Source of the DNA: Savagea sp.
GTDB taxonomy: Bacteria > Bacillota > Bacilli > Bacillales_A > Planococcaceae
Reading direction: 5' to 3'
Assembly (NCBI GenBank): GCA_030147435.1
Contig: JASKZX010000076.1
Location: 1-6,349, forward strand
DNA: 6,349 nucleotides
The position numbers and the translations under genes were made by a program. This document shows, in pieces, positions 1-6,349 of the stretch; the first letter of the stretch is position 1, and each line of letters opens with the position of its first letter. Under the pieces are notes generated by a model. It worked only from the letters and a program-made list of their open reading frames with translations, did no database searches and was not told where the DNA came from.

Positions 1-1
1 A

Positions 2-727
2 AATAAATACGAAGCAGACTTTGTTATTTTGAATGGGGAAAATGCGGCAGCAGGTCGAGGGATTACGAAGAAAATTTACGATGACTTTTTACGTGCAGGA
101 GTCGATGTCATTACGATGGGCAACCATACGTGGGACCAGCGTGAAATTTATGACTTTATTGACGATGCGGAATATCTCATTCGTCCAGCGAACTTTTCAG
201 AAGAAGCGCCTGGTCGAGGGATGACGCAAATATCGCGTAATGGACAGACATTAACCGTAATTAATTTACACGGTAGAACATTTCTTCCGCCACATGACGA
301 TCCATTTAAAAAAGCAGATGAACTCGTTGATCAAGCATTAGAAGACTCACCGTTTGTTTTTGTAGACTTTCACGCAGAGGCAACGAGTGAGAAGATTGCG
401 ATGGGCTTCCATTTAGACGGACGAGCAAGTGTCGTTGTAGGGACACATACGCATGTGCAAACAGCAGATGAACGTATTTTACCAGAAGGAACAGCGTATT
501 TAACAGATGCGGGAATGACAGGTCCATACGATGAAATTTTAGGAATGAAAAAAGAATCTGTCTTGTATCGTTTTAAAACGAATATGCCGACACGTTTTGA
601 AGTGCCGAAAAAAGGAAGAGCGCAATTAAATGGACTTTTCGTTCGTCTCAATGATGAAACGGGACGTGCTGAAGAAGTTGAACGTATTCGCATTAGTGAA
701 GATTCACCGTTTGACTTCCAACGATAA
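2..727 (+). CDS. ymdB: YmdB family metallophosphoesterase (2',3'-cyclic nucleotide phosphodiesterase), 5' end cut off by window
   Basis: The reading frame is open from base 2 and ends at TAA 725-727, giving 241 codons; the family is about 264 residues, so about 26 N-terminal residues, including the first metal-binding Asp (D8 in B. subtilis), lie before the window. Seen residues match the binuclear metal site of B. subtilis YmdB by alignment from memory: NGEN (E39, N40), GNHTWD (N67, H68), DFHAEATSEK (H150) and GTHTHVQT (H175, H177). Known for the family: hydrolysis of 2',3'-cyclic nucleotides in the cytoplasm, with B. subtilis mutants affected in biofilm and motility gene expression; ymdB normally follows rny (RNase Y). 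A TTG at 29 gives a shorter open frame, but conserved codons upstream of it (KYEADFVIL) show it is internal. Family is secure; the true start is not visible. Confidence 0.95.
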   Translation, partial: NKYEADFVILNGENAAAGRGITKKIYDDFLRAGVDVITMGNHTWDQREIYDFIDDAEYLIRPANFSEEAPGRGMTQISRNGQTLTVINLHGRTFLPPHDDPFKKADELVDQALEDSPFVFVDFHAEATSEKIAMGFHLDGRASVVVGTHTHVQTADERILPEGTAYLTDAGMTGPYDEILGMKKESVLYRFKTNMPTRFEVPKKGRAQLNGLFVRLNDETGRAEEVERIRISEDSPFDFQR

Positions 728-733
728 AAAAAG

Positions 734-742
734 AAAGGGGAG
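734..742 (+). promoter_or_regulatory. Strong ribosome binding site of miaB, fixing a TTG start
   Basis: AAAGGGGAG closely resembles the Shine-Dalgarno consensus AAAGGAGG and stands 6 bases before TTG 749. It is the only such site in the 21-base gap after ymdB. With no ATG, GTG or CTG in frame between the ymdB stop and 749, it supports the non-ATG start. Confidence 0.85.
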
Positions 743-748
743 TTTCCG

Positions 749-2257
749 TTGAACGAAGAACAACGCCTCCAAACAAAAAAAGAAGAAAAAGATTATAGTC
801 AATATTTTGATACGATTTATCAGCCACCTTCTATGCGTGATGCAAAAAAACGTGGAAAAGAAGAAGTTCGTTATTTTGATGACTTTGAAATTGATGAACG
901 TTTTAAAGGAATGGGAGAGGGACGAACATTCCATATTCGTACATTCGGTTGTCAAATGAATGAGCACGATACAGAAGTGATGGCAGGTATTTTTATGCAA
1001 TTAGGGTACCGAGCAGTAACGGATTGGGCCGATGCGGACGTCGTCTTATTGAATACGTGCGCGATTCGAGAAAATGCAGAAAACCGTGTATTTGGAGAAC
1101 TCGGTCATTTAAAAGGGATGAAGCGAGAAAACCCTGAAATGTTGATCGGTGTTTGTGGTTGTATGACGCAACAAGAAAATATCGTCAACAAAATTTTACA
1201 AGAACAACAACATGTAGACATGGTCTTCGGCACGCATAACATTCACCGTTTGCCAGAAATTTTACATGAAGCGTACATGTCAAAAGCGATGGTTGTTGAA
1301 GTGTGGTCAAAAGAAGGAGACATTATTGAAAACCTTCCGAAAGCACGTAAAGGTAATATTAAAGCATGGGTAAATATTATGTACGGATGTGATAAGTTCT
1401 GTACGTATTGTATCGTTCCATATACACGTGGAAAAGAACGAAGCCGCCGTCCGGAAGATATCATTCAAGAAGTGCGAGAACTCGCAGCGGCAGGATACCA
1501 AGAAATTACATTGCTCGGTCAAAACGTGAACGCGTACGGTAAAGACTTTGAAGATATCGAATATGGTCTTGGAGACTTGATGGATGAGCTACGTCTGATC
1601 GACATTCCACGCATTCGCTTTACGACGAGTCACCCGAGAGACTTCGATGATCATTTGATTGAAGTTCTTGCAAAAGGCGGTAACTTAGTGGACCATATCC
1701 ATTTGCCCGTTCAATCAGGATCTAGCGACATTTTAAAAATTATGTCACGTAAATATACGCGTGAGCAATATTTAGAGCTCGTTCGAAAAATTAAAGCAGC
1801 GATTCCGAATGTGACGCTTACGACAGACATTATCGTCGGTTTCCCGAATGAAACAGACGAACAATTCGAAGAAACTATTTCTCTCTACCATGAAGTGCAG
1901 TTCGATCATGCGTTTACATTTATTTATTCACCGCGTGAAGGTACACCTGCTGCGAAAATGAAAGATAATGTTCCGATGGAAGTAAAACAAGAGCGTCTCA
2001 TGCGCTTAAATGAAGTAGTAAACTATTATTCAAAACGAGCAATGGATGCTTATGCGGGACAAACGGTTAAAGTACTTGTAGAAGGTGAAAGTAAAAAAGA
2101 TCCAGATGTATTAGCAGGTTATACAGAGAAAAACAAACTCGTCAATTTCCGAGCGCCGAAAGAAGCGATCGGTAAAATCGTTGACGTAAAAATTACAGAA
2201 ACACGCACATGGTCTTTATATGGAGAGTATTTAGGAGAAACGAAAGGTCGTTCATAA
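749..2257 (+). CDS. miaB: MiaB, tRNA-2-methylthio-N6-dimethylallyladenosine synthase (radical SAM methylthiotransferase)
   Basis: MiaB converts i6A at position 37 of tRNAs reading UNN codons to ms2i6A, using SAM and two [4Fe-4S] clusters. The 502-residue product has a charged N-terminal extension (about 1-58) typical of Bacilli, the UPF0004 domain with three cluster cysteines C68 (FGCQMNEHD), C104 ([10 protein letters not shown]) and C138 (CGCM), the radical-SAM core with CxxxCxxC at C214, C218, C221 ([18 protein letters not shown]), HLPVQSGS and [12 protein letters not shown] motifs, and a C-terminal TRAM domain (about 438-500). Length is close to B. subtilis MiaB (about 509). The TTG start is the first start codon after an in-frame stop at 725, has a good Shine-Dalgarno site, and its MNEEQ start resembles B. 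subtilis. The downstream ATG at 833 would remove conserved residues. The gene lies 21 bases after ymdB and overlaps ricA by one base, so probably one transcript. B. subtilis MtaB/YqeV-type relatives modify t6A; the N-terminal extension and near-identity to YmcB favour MiaB. Confidence 0.97.
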   Translation: MNEEQRLQTKKEEKDYSQYFDTIYQPPSMRDAKKRGKEEVRYFDDFEIDERFKGMGEGRTFHIRTFGCQMNEHDTEVMAGIFMQLGYRAVTDWADADVVLLNTCAIRENAENRVFGELGHLKGMKRENPEMLIGVCGCMTQQENIVNKILQEQQHVDMVFGTHNIHRLPEILHEAYMSKAMVVEVWSKEGDIIENLPKARKGNIKAWVNIMYGCDKFCTYCIVPYTRGKERSRRPEDIIQEVRELAAAGYQEITLLGQNVNAYGKDFEDIEYGLGDLMDELRLIDIPRIRFTTSHPRDFDDHLIEVLAKGGNLVDHIHLPVQSGSSDILKIMSRKYTREQYLELVRKIKAAIPNVTLTTDIIVGFPNETDEQFEETISLYHEVQFDHAFTFIYSPREGTPAAKMKDNVPMEVKQERLMRLNEVVNYYSKRAMDAYAGQTVKVLVEGESKKDPDVLAGYTEKNKLVNFRAPKEAIGKIVDVKITETRTWSLYGEYLGETKGRS

Positions 2258-2646
2258 TGACGAAACGTTACGAGAAACAAGAGATTTTACAAGCAGTCGA
2301 TCAATTCGTACAAGAATTACGAGCAGTTGAAGAGTTAGAGCAGTTTCGTGAAGCGGAACGCCAAATTCATGCAAGTACATCAGTGAATGAAAAAATTGCA
2401 CAGTTGAAATTACTGCAACAACAAGCAGTGAACTTTCAACAATATGAAAAAATAGAAGCGTTACGTCAAGTTGAAGAAAAAATTGCTACACTGGAACGAA
2501 CGATTGATGAATTACCAATCGTTCAGCAATACCAGTCGACACAAACGATTGCTAATGAATTACTTCAACTCGTTACTCAACAATTAGAACGAAATGTTCG
2601 AAAAATGATGTATGAACAAGTATACAATGGAGAAAAAAGCAACTGA
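2257..2646 (+). CDS. ricA: RicA (YmcA), YlbF/YmcA-family subunit of the RNase Y-associated Ric complex; cysteine-free
   Basis: The 129-residue product is all-helical in appearance, rich in Gln and Glu, and matches B. subtilis YmcA along its length: the QQQAVN...YEK...EALRQVEEKI core (about 54-78), LPIVQQYQ and NELLQLV. In B. subtilis, RicA with RicF (YlbF) and RicT (YaaT) forms a cytoplasmic complex that carries [4Fe-4S] clusters, associates with RNase Y and is needed for operon mRNA maturation, competence, biofilm and sporulation. The ATG at 2257 overlaps the miaB TAA (TAATG), and AAAGG at 2243-2247 is a modest Shine-Dalgarno site with 9 bases spacing; translational coupling to miaB is likely. 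An upstream in-frame ATG at 2209 lacks a ribosome site and would overlap miaB by 49 bases. Oddity: the protein is about 14 residues shorter than B. subtilis YmcA at the C-terminus and contains no cysteine, so the cluster-ligand Cys known near the B. subtilis C-terminus is absent. Confidence 0.9.
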   Translation: MTKRYEKQEILQAVDQFVQELRAVEELEQFREAERQIHASTSVNEKIAQLKLLQQQAVNFQQYEKIEALRQVEEKIATLERTIDELPIVQQYQSTQTIANELLQLVTQQLERNVRKMMYEQVYNGEKSN

Positions 2647-2663
2647 CTATTTCAGTTGCTTTT
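2635..2663 (+). terminator. Rho-independent terminator overlapping the ricA stop codon
   Basis: AAAAGCAACTGA (2635-2646) pairs perfectly with TCAGTTGCTTTT (2652-2663) across a 5-base loop CTATT. The core is an 8-bp GCAACTGA stem with an A-run before it and TTTTCTC after it. The left arm contains the last ricA codons and its TGA. It should end the ymdB-miaB-ricA transcript; the A/T flanks are symmetrical, but every gene here is on the + strand, so + is the useful direction. Its T-tract is short and interrupted, so some read-through into mutS is plausible. Confidence 0.75.
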
Positions 2664-2680
2664 CTCATTATATAGAAAGA

Positions 2681-2686
2681 AGAGGG
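2681..2686 (+). promoter_or_regulatory. Ribosome binding site of mutS
   Basis: AGAGGG, within a purine-rich run starting at 2675, lies 5 bases before ATG 2692. It decides the start: the alternative in-frame TTG at 2656 is inside the terminator stem, has no ribosome site and would add 12 residues not expected in MutS. Confidence 0.7.
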
Positions 2687-2691
2687 ATCTT

Positions 2692-5295
2692 ATGGCTAGA
2701 GAACATACACCGATGATGAAACAATATTTAGAAATTAAAAGAAATTATCGAGATGCCTTTTTATTTTTTCGTTTAGGCGATTTTTATGAATTGTTTTATG
2801 AAGATGCTGAAAAAGCAGCAGCATTATTAGAGATTACTTTAACTGCACGAGCTGGAAAGTACGACGATAAAATCCCGATGTGTGGTGTTCCTTATCATTC
2901 AGCAGAAAACTATATTGAAACACTCGTAAAAAACGGACATAAAGTAGCAATTTGTGAACAAGTCGAAGACCCTGCGGAAGCAAAAGGAATTGTTCGTCGA
3001 GAAGTTGTAAAAATTGTCACTCCAGGAACATTAACAGAAGGAAAGACGATTAATCGTGATGAAAACCATTTTATCGGTGCTTATGACGGAGGAGAAGAGG
3101 CATTTATTGCATACGTTGATGTCGCAACTGGCGAAGGACGTGTAGAACAGATCGACGGGACGATTGAAGAAAAAGTGAATCAGTTTGCAGCATTACAATT
3201 AAAAGAACTGATCGTTGCACAGAGTGAATATGAAACGTTCGAAGCGTTCATGCAAGCAAAAGGAATCGCTCTTTCAGTAGAAGAAACATTAGAAGAAGAA
3301 GTAACGATTCAACATCTCGTCCATCAAATTCCACAAGTTGCACATCAAGCAGTGAGTCGTTTAATGAATTACGTTTATGTGACACAAAAGACTTCACTGA
3401 CGCATATTCGTCCATTTCGACTTATTGAAAAAGATGATAAATTAACGATTGATGCGAACTCTATGCGAAATTTAGAACTAACAAAGTCTCTTCGAACGAA
3501 TCAAAAGAAAGGGACATTGTTCGATTTATTAGATGAAACGTCAACGGCGATGGGGGCTCGTTTATTAAGTCGTTGGATTTACGAACCATTAGCAAACAAA
3601 GAGGCGATTGAACGTCGCTTAAATCTCGTTGAAGCGTGGATGACAGCTTTTTTAGAGCGCGCGACGATGAAAGAATCATTGAAGAAAGTGTATGACTTAG
3701 AACGTCTAGCAGGTCGCATCGCGATGAATACAGCAACGGGAAGAGACTTAGCGCAAATGCGAGATTCTTTACAAGTCATTCCGACGATTGTCGAACAACT
3801 TTATCATTCGCAAGAGCCTGCATTACAAGCGATTGCTCCATCCATTGATGCTTGTGAACCTTTAACAGAACTTTTAACGAAAGCAATCGCAGACGAGCCA
3901 CCGATTTCTGTCAAAGAAGCAGGTGTCATTCGAGATGGGTATCATGAACAATTAGATGAGTACCGTCATGCTTCACGGAATGGAAAAGAGTGGCTTGCAG
4001 CATTAGAAGCAAAAGAACGAGAACGAACAGGAATTAAAAACTTAAAAATTAATTATAATCGTGTGTTCGGTTACTTTATTGAAGTCACGAAGGCGAATAT
4101 TCATTTAGTCGATGAAGAGCGTTACGAAAGAAAACAAACGTTAACGAACTCTGAGCGTTACATTACAGAAGAATTAAAAGAAAAAGAATACTTAATTTTA
4201 AATGCTGAAGAAGATGCGTTAACACTCGAGTATGAGTTGTTCCGTGAAGTACGTGAAAAAGCGCAACAATATATTGAGCGCGTTCAAAAGTTAGCGATGC
4301 AAATTGCAAGTTTAGACGTACTTCTTTCATTTGCAGACGTAGCGGAGAAGTACCAATACGTTCGTCCGACATTTCACGAAGGGCACGCGTTAGAAATTGA
4401 AGAAGGGCGCCATCCTGTCGTTGAAAAAATGCAGCCGGAAGAATGGTTCGTTCCTAATGATTGTTTATTAACAGAAGAGTCGAATATGTTGCTAATTACA
4501 GGGCCGAACATGTCTGGTAAAAGTACGTATATGCGCCAAGTCGCATTGATCGTCATTATGGCTCAGCTTGGAAGTTTTGTCCCTGCAGCGCGTGCTCATT
4601 TACCAATTACAGATCAAATTTTCACACGAATTGGCGCTTCCGACGATTTAGCAAGTGGACAAAGTACATTTATGGTCGAGATGAAAGAATCTCAATATGC
4701 GATTACTCATGCAACGCGTCGTAGTTTATTATTGTTTGATGAGATCGGGCGAGGAACATCAACGTACGATGGGATGGCTCTTGCTCAATCGATGATGGAA
4801 TATATTCATGAAACGATTGGGGCAAATACATTATTTTCAACCCATTATCATGAATTAACAGTACTAGAAGAAACATTGCCTCAACTCCGTAACGTTCACG
4901 TAGCAGCGACTGAAGAAGATGGCGAAGTCGTCTTTTTACACAAAGTACAAGAAGGCGCAGCCGACCGAAGTTATGGAATTCATGTCGCTTCACTTGCAGG
5001 GTTACCGGAAGAAATATTAACGCGAGCAAATGATTTGTTACACATGTTTGAAAGTAGTAATAATGAAGAAAAGGTCTCATCACCTACACCTATCGCGCAG
5101 GTGCCAAAAGAACAAGCACCTATTAAAAAAGAGCCGATAGTTGTGGAAGAGAAACAGTTATCATTATTTGAAGAACCCGTACTCGATGAAGTGCGACAAG
5201 CAATTTTAGAAACAGATATTTTACACACGTCACCGATTGAAGCATTAACATTGATTAATGACTGGCAGAAGCAATTAATGGAAGAGAAGAAATGA
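2692..5295 (+). CDS. mutS: DNA mismatch repair protein MutS
   Basis: MutS binds mismatches and small loops as a dimer and, on ATP binding, becomes a sliding clamp that recruits MutL. The 867-residue product (B. subtilis about 858) shows the mismatch-reading Phe-x-Glu at F31-Y32-E33 (LGDFYELF) in domain I, IPMCGVPYHSAENYIE in the same domain, connector and lever/clamp regions (about 125-560), and the ABC-type ATPase: Walker A GPNMSGKS at 604-611, Walker B LLLFDE ending D683-E684 followed by IGRGTSTYDG, and the STHYHEL His at 718. The YGIHVASLAGLP helix-turn-helix dimer element follows. A proline- and lysine-rich linker (about 797-821) leads to QLSLF at 822-826, the beta-clamp (DnaN) binding motif, then the C-terminal region. 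This is MutS1, not MutS2: there is no Smr domain and the mismatch Phe-x-Glu is present. It heads a mutS-mutL operon, with mutL 8 bases downstream. Its promoter is not evident. Confidence 0.98.
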   Translation: MAREHTPMMKQYLEIKRNYRDAFLFFRLGDFYELFYEDAEKAAALLEITLTARAGKYDDKIPMCGVPYHSAENYIETLVKNGHKVAICEQVEDPAEAKGIVRREVVKIVTPGTLTEGKTINRDENHFIGAYDGGEEAFIAYVDVATGEGRVEQIDGTIEEKVNQFAALQLKELIVAQSEYETFEAFMQAKGIALSVEETLEEEVTIQHLVHQIPQVAHQAVSRLMNYVYVTQKTSLTHIRPFRLIEKDDKLTIDANSMRNLELTKSLRTNQKKGTLFDLLDETSTAMGARLLSRWIYEPLANKEAIERRLNLVEAWMTAFLERATMKESLKKVYDLERLAGRIAMNTATGRDLAQMRDSLQVIPTIVEQLYHSQEPALQAIAPSIDACEPLTELLTKAIADEPPISVKEAGVIRDGYHEQLDEYRHASRNGKEWLAALEAKERERTGIKNLKINYNRVFGYFIEVTKANIHLVDEERYERKQTLTNSERYITEELKEKEYLILNAEEDALTLEYELFREVREKAQQYIERVQKLAMQIASLDVLLSFADVAEKYQYVRPTFHEGHALEIEEGRHPVVEKMQPEEWFVPNDCLLTEESNMLLITGPNMSGKSTYMRQVALIVIMAQLGSFVPAARAHLPITDQIFTRIGASDDLASGQSTFMVEMKESQYAITHATRRSLLLFDEIGRGTSTYDGMALAQSMMEYIHETIGANTLFSTHYHELTVLEETLPQLRNVHVAATEEDGEVVFLHKVQEGAADRSYGIHVASLAGLPEEILTRANDLLHMFESSNNEEKVSSPTPIAQVPKEQAPIKKEPIVVEEKQLSLFEEPVLDEVRQAILETDILHTSPIEALTLINDWQKQLMEEKK

Positions 5296-5298
5296 GGG
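5294..5298 (+). promoter_or_regulatory. Ribosome binding site of mutL, overlapping the mutS stop
   Basis: GAGGG begins inside the mutS TGA (5293-5295) and is 5 bases before ATG 5304. This placement lets ribosomes ending mutS reinitiate at mutL and supports coupled production of the two partner proteins. Confidence 0.7.
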
Positions 5299-5303
5299 AT
5301 ACG

Positions 5304-6349
5304 ATGTCTCATATTCAAGTAATGGATCCAATTTTATCGAATAAAATTGCAGCTGGTGAAGTTGTTGAACGTCCAGCATCGGTCGTAAAAGAGCTCGTTG
5401 AAAATGCGATTGATGCGAAGAGTCGCTCGATTACGATCGTATTGCACGAAGCAGGGCTTGATTCAATTCGTGTCATCGATGACGGGATAGGTATGTCTCG
5501 AGCTGATGCGGTATTATCTTTTGAGCGTCATGCAACGAGCAAAATTGCAAATGAGTTCGATTTATCACGTATTCGAACATTAGGCTTTCGTGGTGAAGCA
5601 TTAGCGAGTATCGCAGCGGTGTCGAAAGTAGAAATGTGGACGTCGACAGAAATAGAAGGAACGCATTTACAAATCGAAGGTGGAGAAATTGTTACAGAAG
5701 AGCCAGCTGCTTTACGACGAGGGACAGATCTCGTCATTCGACAACTGTTTTACAATACGCCCGCTCGATTGAAACATATTAAAACGATTCAAACAGAGCT
5801 TGGGCATTCGATTGATCTTGTGAATCAATTAGCGCTTGGGCATCCTGAAATTGCTTTTCGTTTCATTCATAACGGAAAAACATTGTTACAAACACCGGGT
5901 ACAGGTGATGTACTTCGTGTCATTACAGCAATTTATGGGCATGAAATTGCAGCAAAAATGATTCCTTTTTCAAATGAGACGTCAGATTATCAAATTACAG
6001 GTTATGTCGCTTTACCTGAAGTGACACGTGCTTCAAAAAACTATATGACATTACTCGTCAATCGCCGAGCTGTACGGAGCTTTTTAATTCAACGCTCTAT
6101 TTTAGAAGGAATGCATACATTTTTACCGATTCATCGTTATCCGATCGTCGTGTTATCTATTACAACAGACCCCCAACTCGTTGACGTTAATGTCCATCCA
6201 TCGAAAAAAGAAGTGCGTTTCAGTAAGGAAAATGAATTGTACCCGTTAATTGAAGAGACACTTCGAGAGACGATTCGTCATCACGTGCAAATTCCTTCAG
6301 GAGCGCCGCAAGAAAGAAAAGAACGAAGCAGTAGTCGATCACCGATTGT
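5304..6349 (+). CDS. mutL: DNA mismatch repair protein MutL, 3' end cut off by window
   Basis: The frame is open from ATG 5304 to the window end, 348 whole codons of an expected total of roughly 620, so only the N-terminal ATPase half and the start of the linker are present. GHKL ATPase motifs are intact: KELVENAIDA with E30 and N34, DDGIGM at 59-64, HATSKI at 76-81, TLGFRGEALASIA at 92-104, and RRGT around 140. The LFYNTPAR (148-155), LLVNRRAV (250-257) and DVNVHPSKKEVRF (294-306) motifs are typical of MutL. MutL is the ATP-dependent matchmaker recruited by MutS; in bacteria without MutH, such as Bacilli, its C-terminal domain is a latent beta-clamp-activated nicking endonuclease, which cannot be checked here. 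The last residues (about 336-348, Ser/Arg/Glu-rich) are the beginning of the flexible linker. The gene is co-directional with mutS, 8 bases after it, with a ribosome site overlapping the mutS stop. Confidence 0.97.
   Translation, partial: MSHIQVMDPILSNKIAAGEVVERPASVVKELVENAIDAKSRSITIVLHEAGLDSIRVIDDGIGMSRADAVLSFERHATSKIANEFDLSRIRTLGFRGEALASIAAVSKVEMWTSTEIEGTHLQIEGGEIVTEEPAALRRGTDLVIRQLFYNTPARLKHIKTIQTELGHSIDLVNQLALGHPEIAFRFIHNGKTLLQTPGTGDVLRVITAIYGHEIAAKMIPFSNETSDYQITGYVALPEVTRASKNYMTLLVNRRAVRSFLIQRSILEGMHTFLPIHRYPIVVLSITTDPQLVDVNVHPSKKEVRFSKENELYPLIEETLRETIRHHVQIPSGAPQERKERSSSRSPI

Noticed and set aside
29..727. TTG at 29 as the start of ymdB
   Set aside because: Conserved YmdB residues continue upstream to the window edge and nothing like a ribosome site precedes the TTG; the gene is simply truncated by the window.
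704..1000. Antisense open frame of 98 codons, rich in Phe, across the start of miaB
   Set aside because: It mirrors the A-rich, Lys/Glu-coding strand of miaB, has no ribosome site and overlaps a clear conserved gene. Other minus-strand frames inside mutS and mutL are shadows for the same reason.
2209..2256. ATG at 2209 as a longer start for ricA
   Set aside because: It overlaps miaB by 49 bases, lacks a ribosome site and adds 16 residues that do not resemble the YmcA N-terminus; ATG 2257 fits the family.
2623..2628. TACAAT as a -10 element for mutS inside the 3' end of ricA
   Set aside because: It matches five of six bases, but there is no recognisable -35 at 16-18 bases upstream, and such a transcript would run straight into the terminator hairpin.
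2656..2691. TTG at 2656 as the start of mutS
   Set aside because: It lies in the right arm of the terminator with no ribosome site; ATG 2692 has AGAGGG 5 bases before it and gives the usual MutS N-terminus.
5081..5103. CACCT (5081-5085 or 5087-5091) and AGGTG (5099-5103) inverted repeat inside mutS
   Set aside because: Only five base pairs, with no T-tract, within the linker-coding region; expected by chance.
5041..5160. Pro/Lys/Glu-rich stretch near the MutS C-terminus as a possible insertion or repeat
   Set aside because: The units are not true repeats, and a variable linker before the QLSLF clamp motif is normal in MutS of Bacilli.

Overview
The window is a tightly packed, entirely + strand stretch of chromosome from a low-GC Gram-positive of the class Bacilli (about 40% GC by sampling a few lines). 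It holds five genes that are core in Bacilli: the 3' part of ymdB, then complete miaB, ricA (ymcA) and mutS, and the 5' part of mutL. All proteins read as close relatives of their Bacillus subtilis counterparts. Almost every base is coding; the longest gap between genes is 45 bases, so there is no unexplained stretch of 300 bases or more.

Region by region: bases 2-727 encode YmdB, a metallophosphoesterase of the YmdB/TIGR00282 family, lacking about 26 N-terminal residues that lie before the window. After 21 bases with a strong ribosome binding site, miaB (749-2257, TTG start) encodes the radical-SAM tRNA methylthiotransferase. Its stop overlaps the ATG of ricA (2257-2646) by one base. A Rho-independent terminator hairpin overlaps the ricA stop codon, and mutS starts only 28 bases after it (2692-5295). 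mutL follows 8 bases after mutS and runs off the right end.

Functionally there are two blocks. The first (ymdB-miaB-ricA) deals with RNA: YmdB and RicA are linked in B. subtilis to RNase Y, mRNA turnover and developmental choice, and MiaB modifies tRNA. The second (mutS-mutL) is the methyl-independent DNA mismatch repair operon. The terminator marks the boundary between them.

Compared with the B. subtilis order from memory (rny-ymdB-spoVS-tdh-kbl-miaB-ymcA-cotE-mutS-mutL), spoVS, tdh, kbl and cotE are missing. The loss of the two sporulation genes at this locus hints at a lineage that does not sporulate or sporulates differently (for example a non-sporulating Planococcaceae/Caryophanaceae or related Bacilli), but genus cannot be fixed from this window. 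I see no mobile element, CRISPR array, RNA gene or novel defence-like system. The most notable points are a cysteine-free, shortened RicA and the very compact ricA/terminator/mutS junction.
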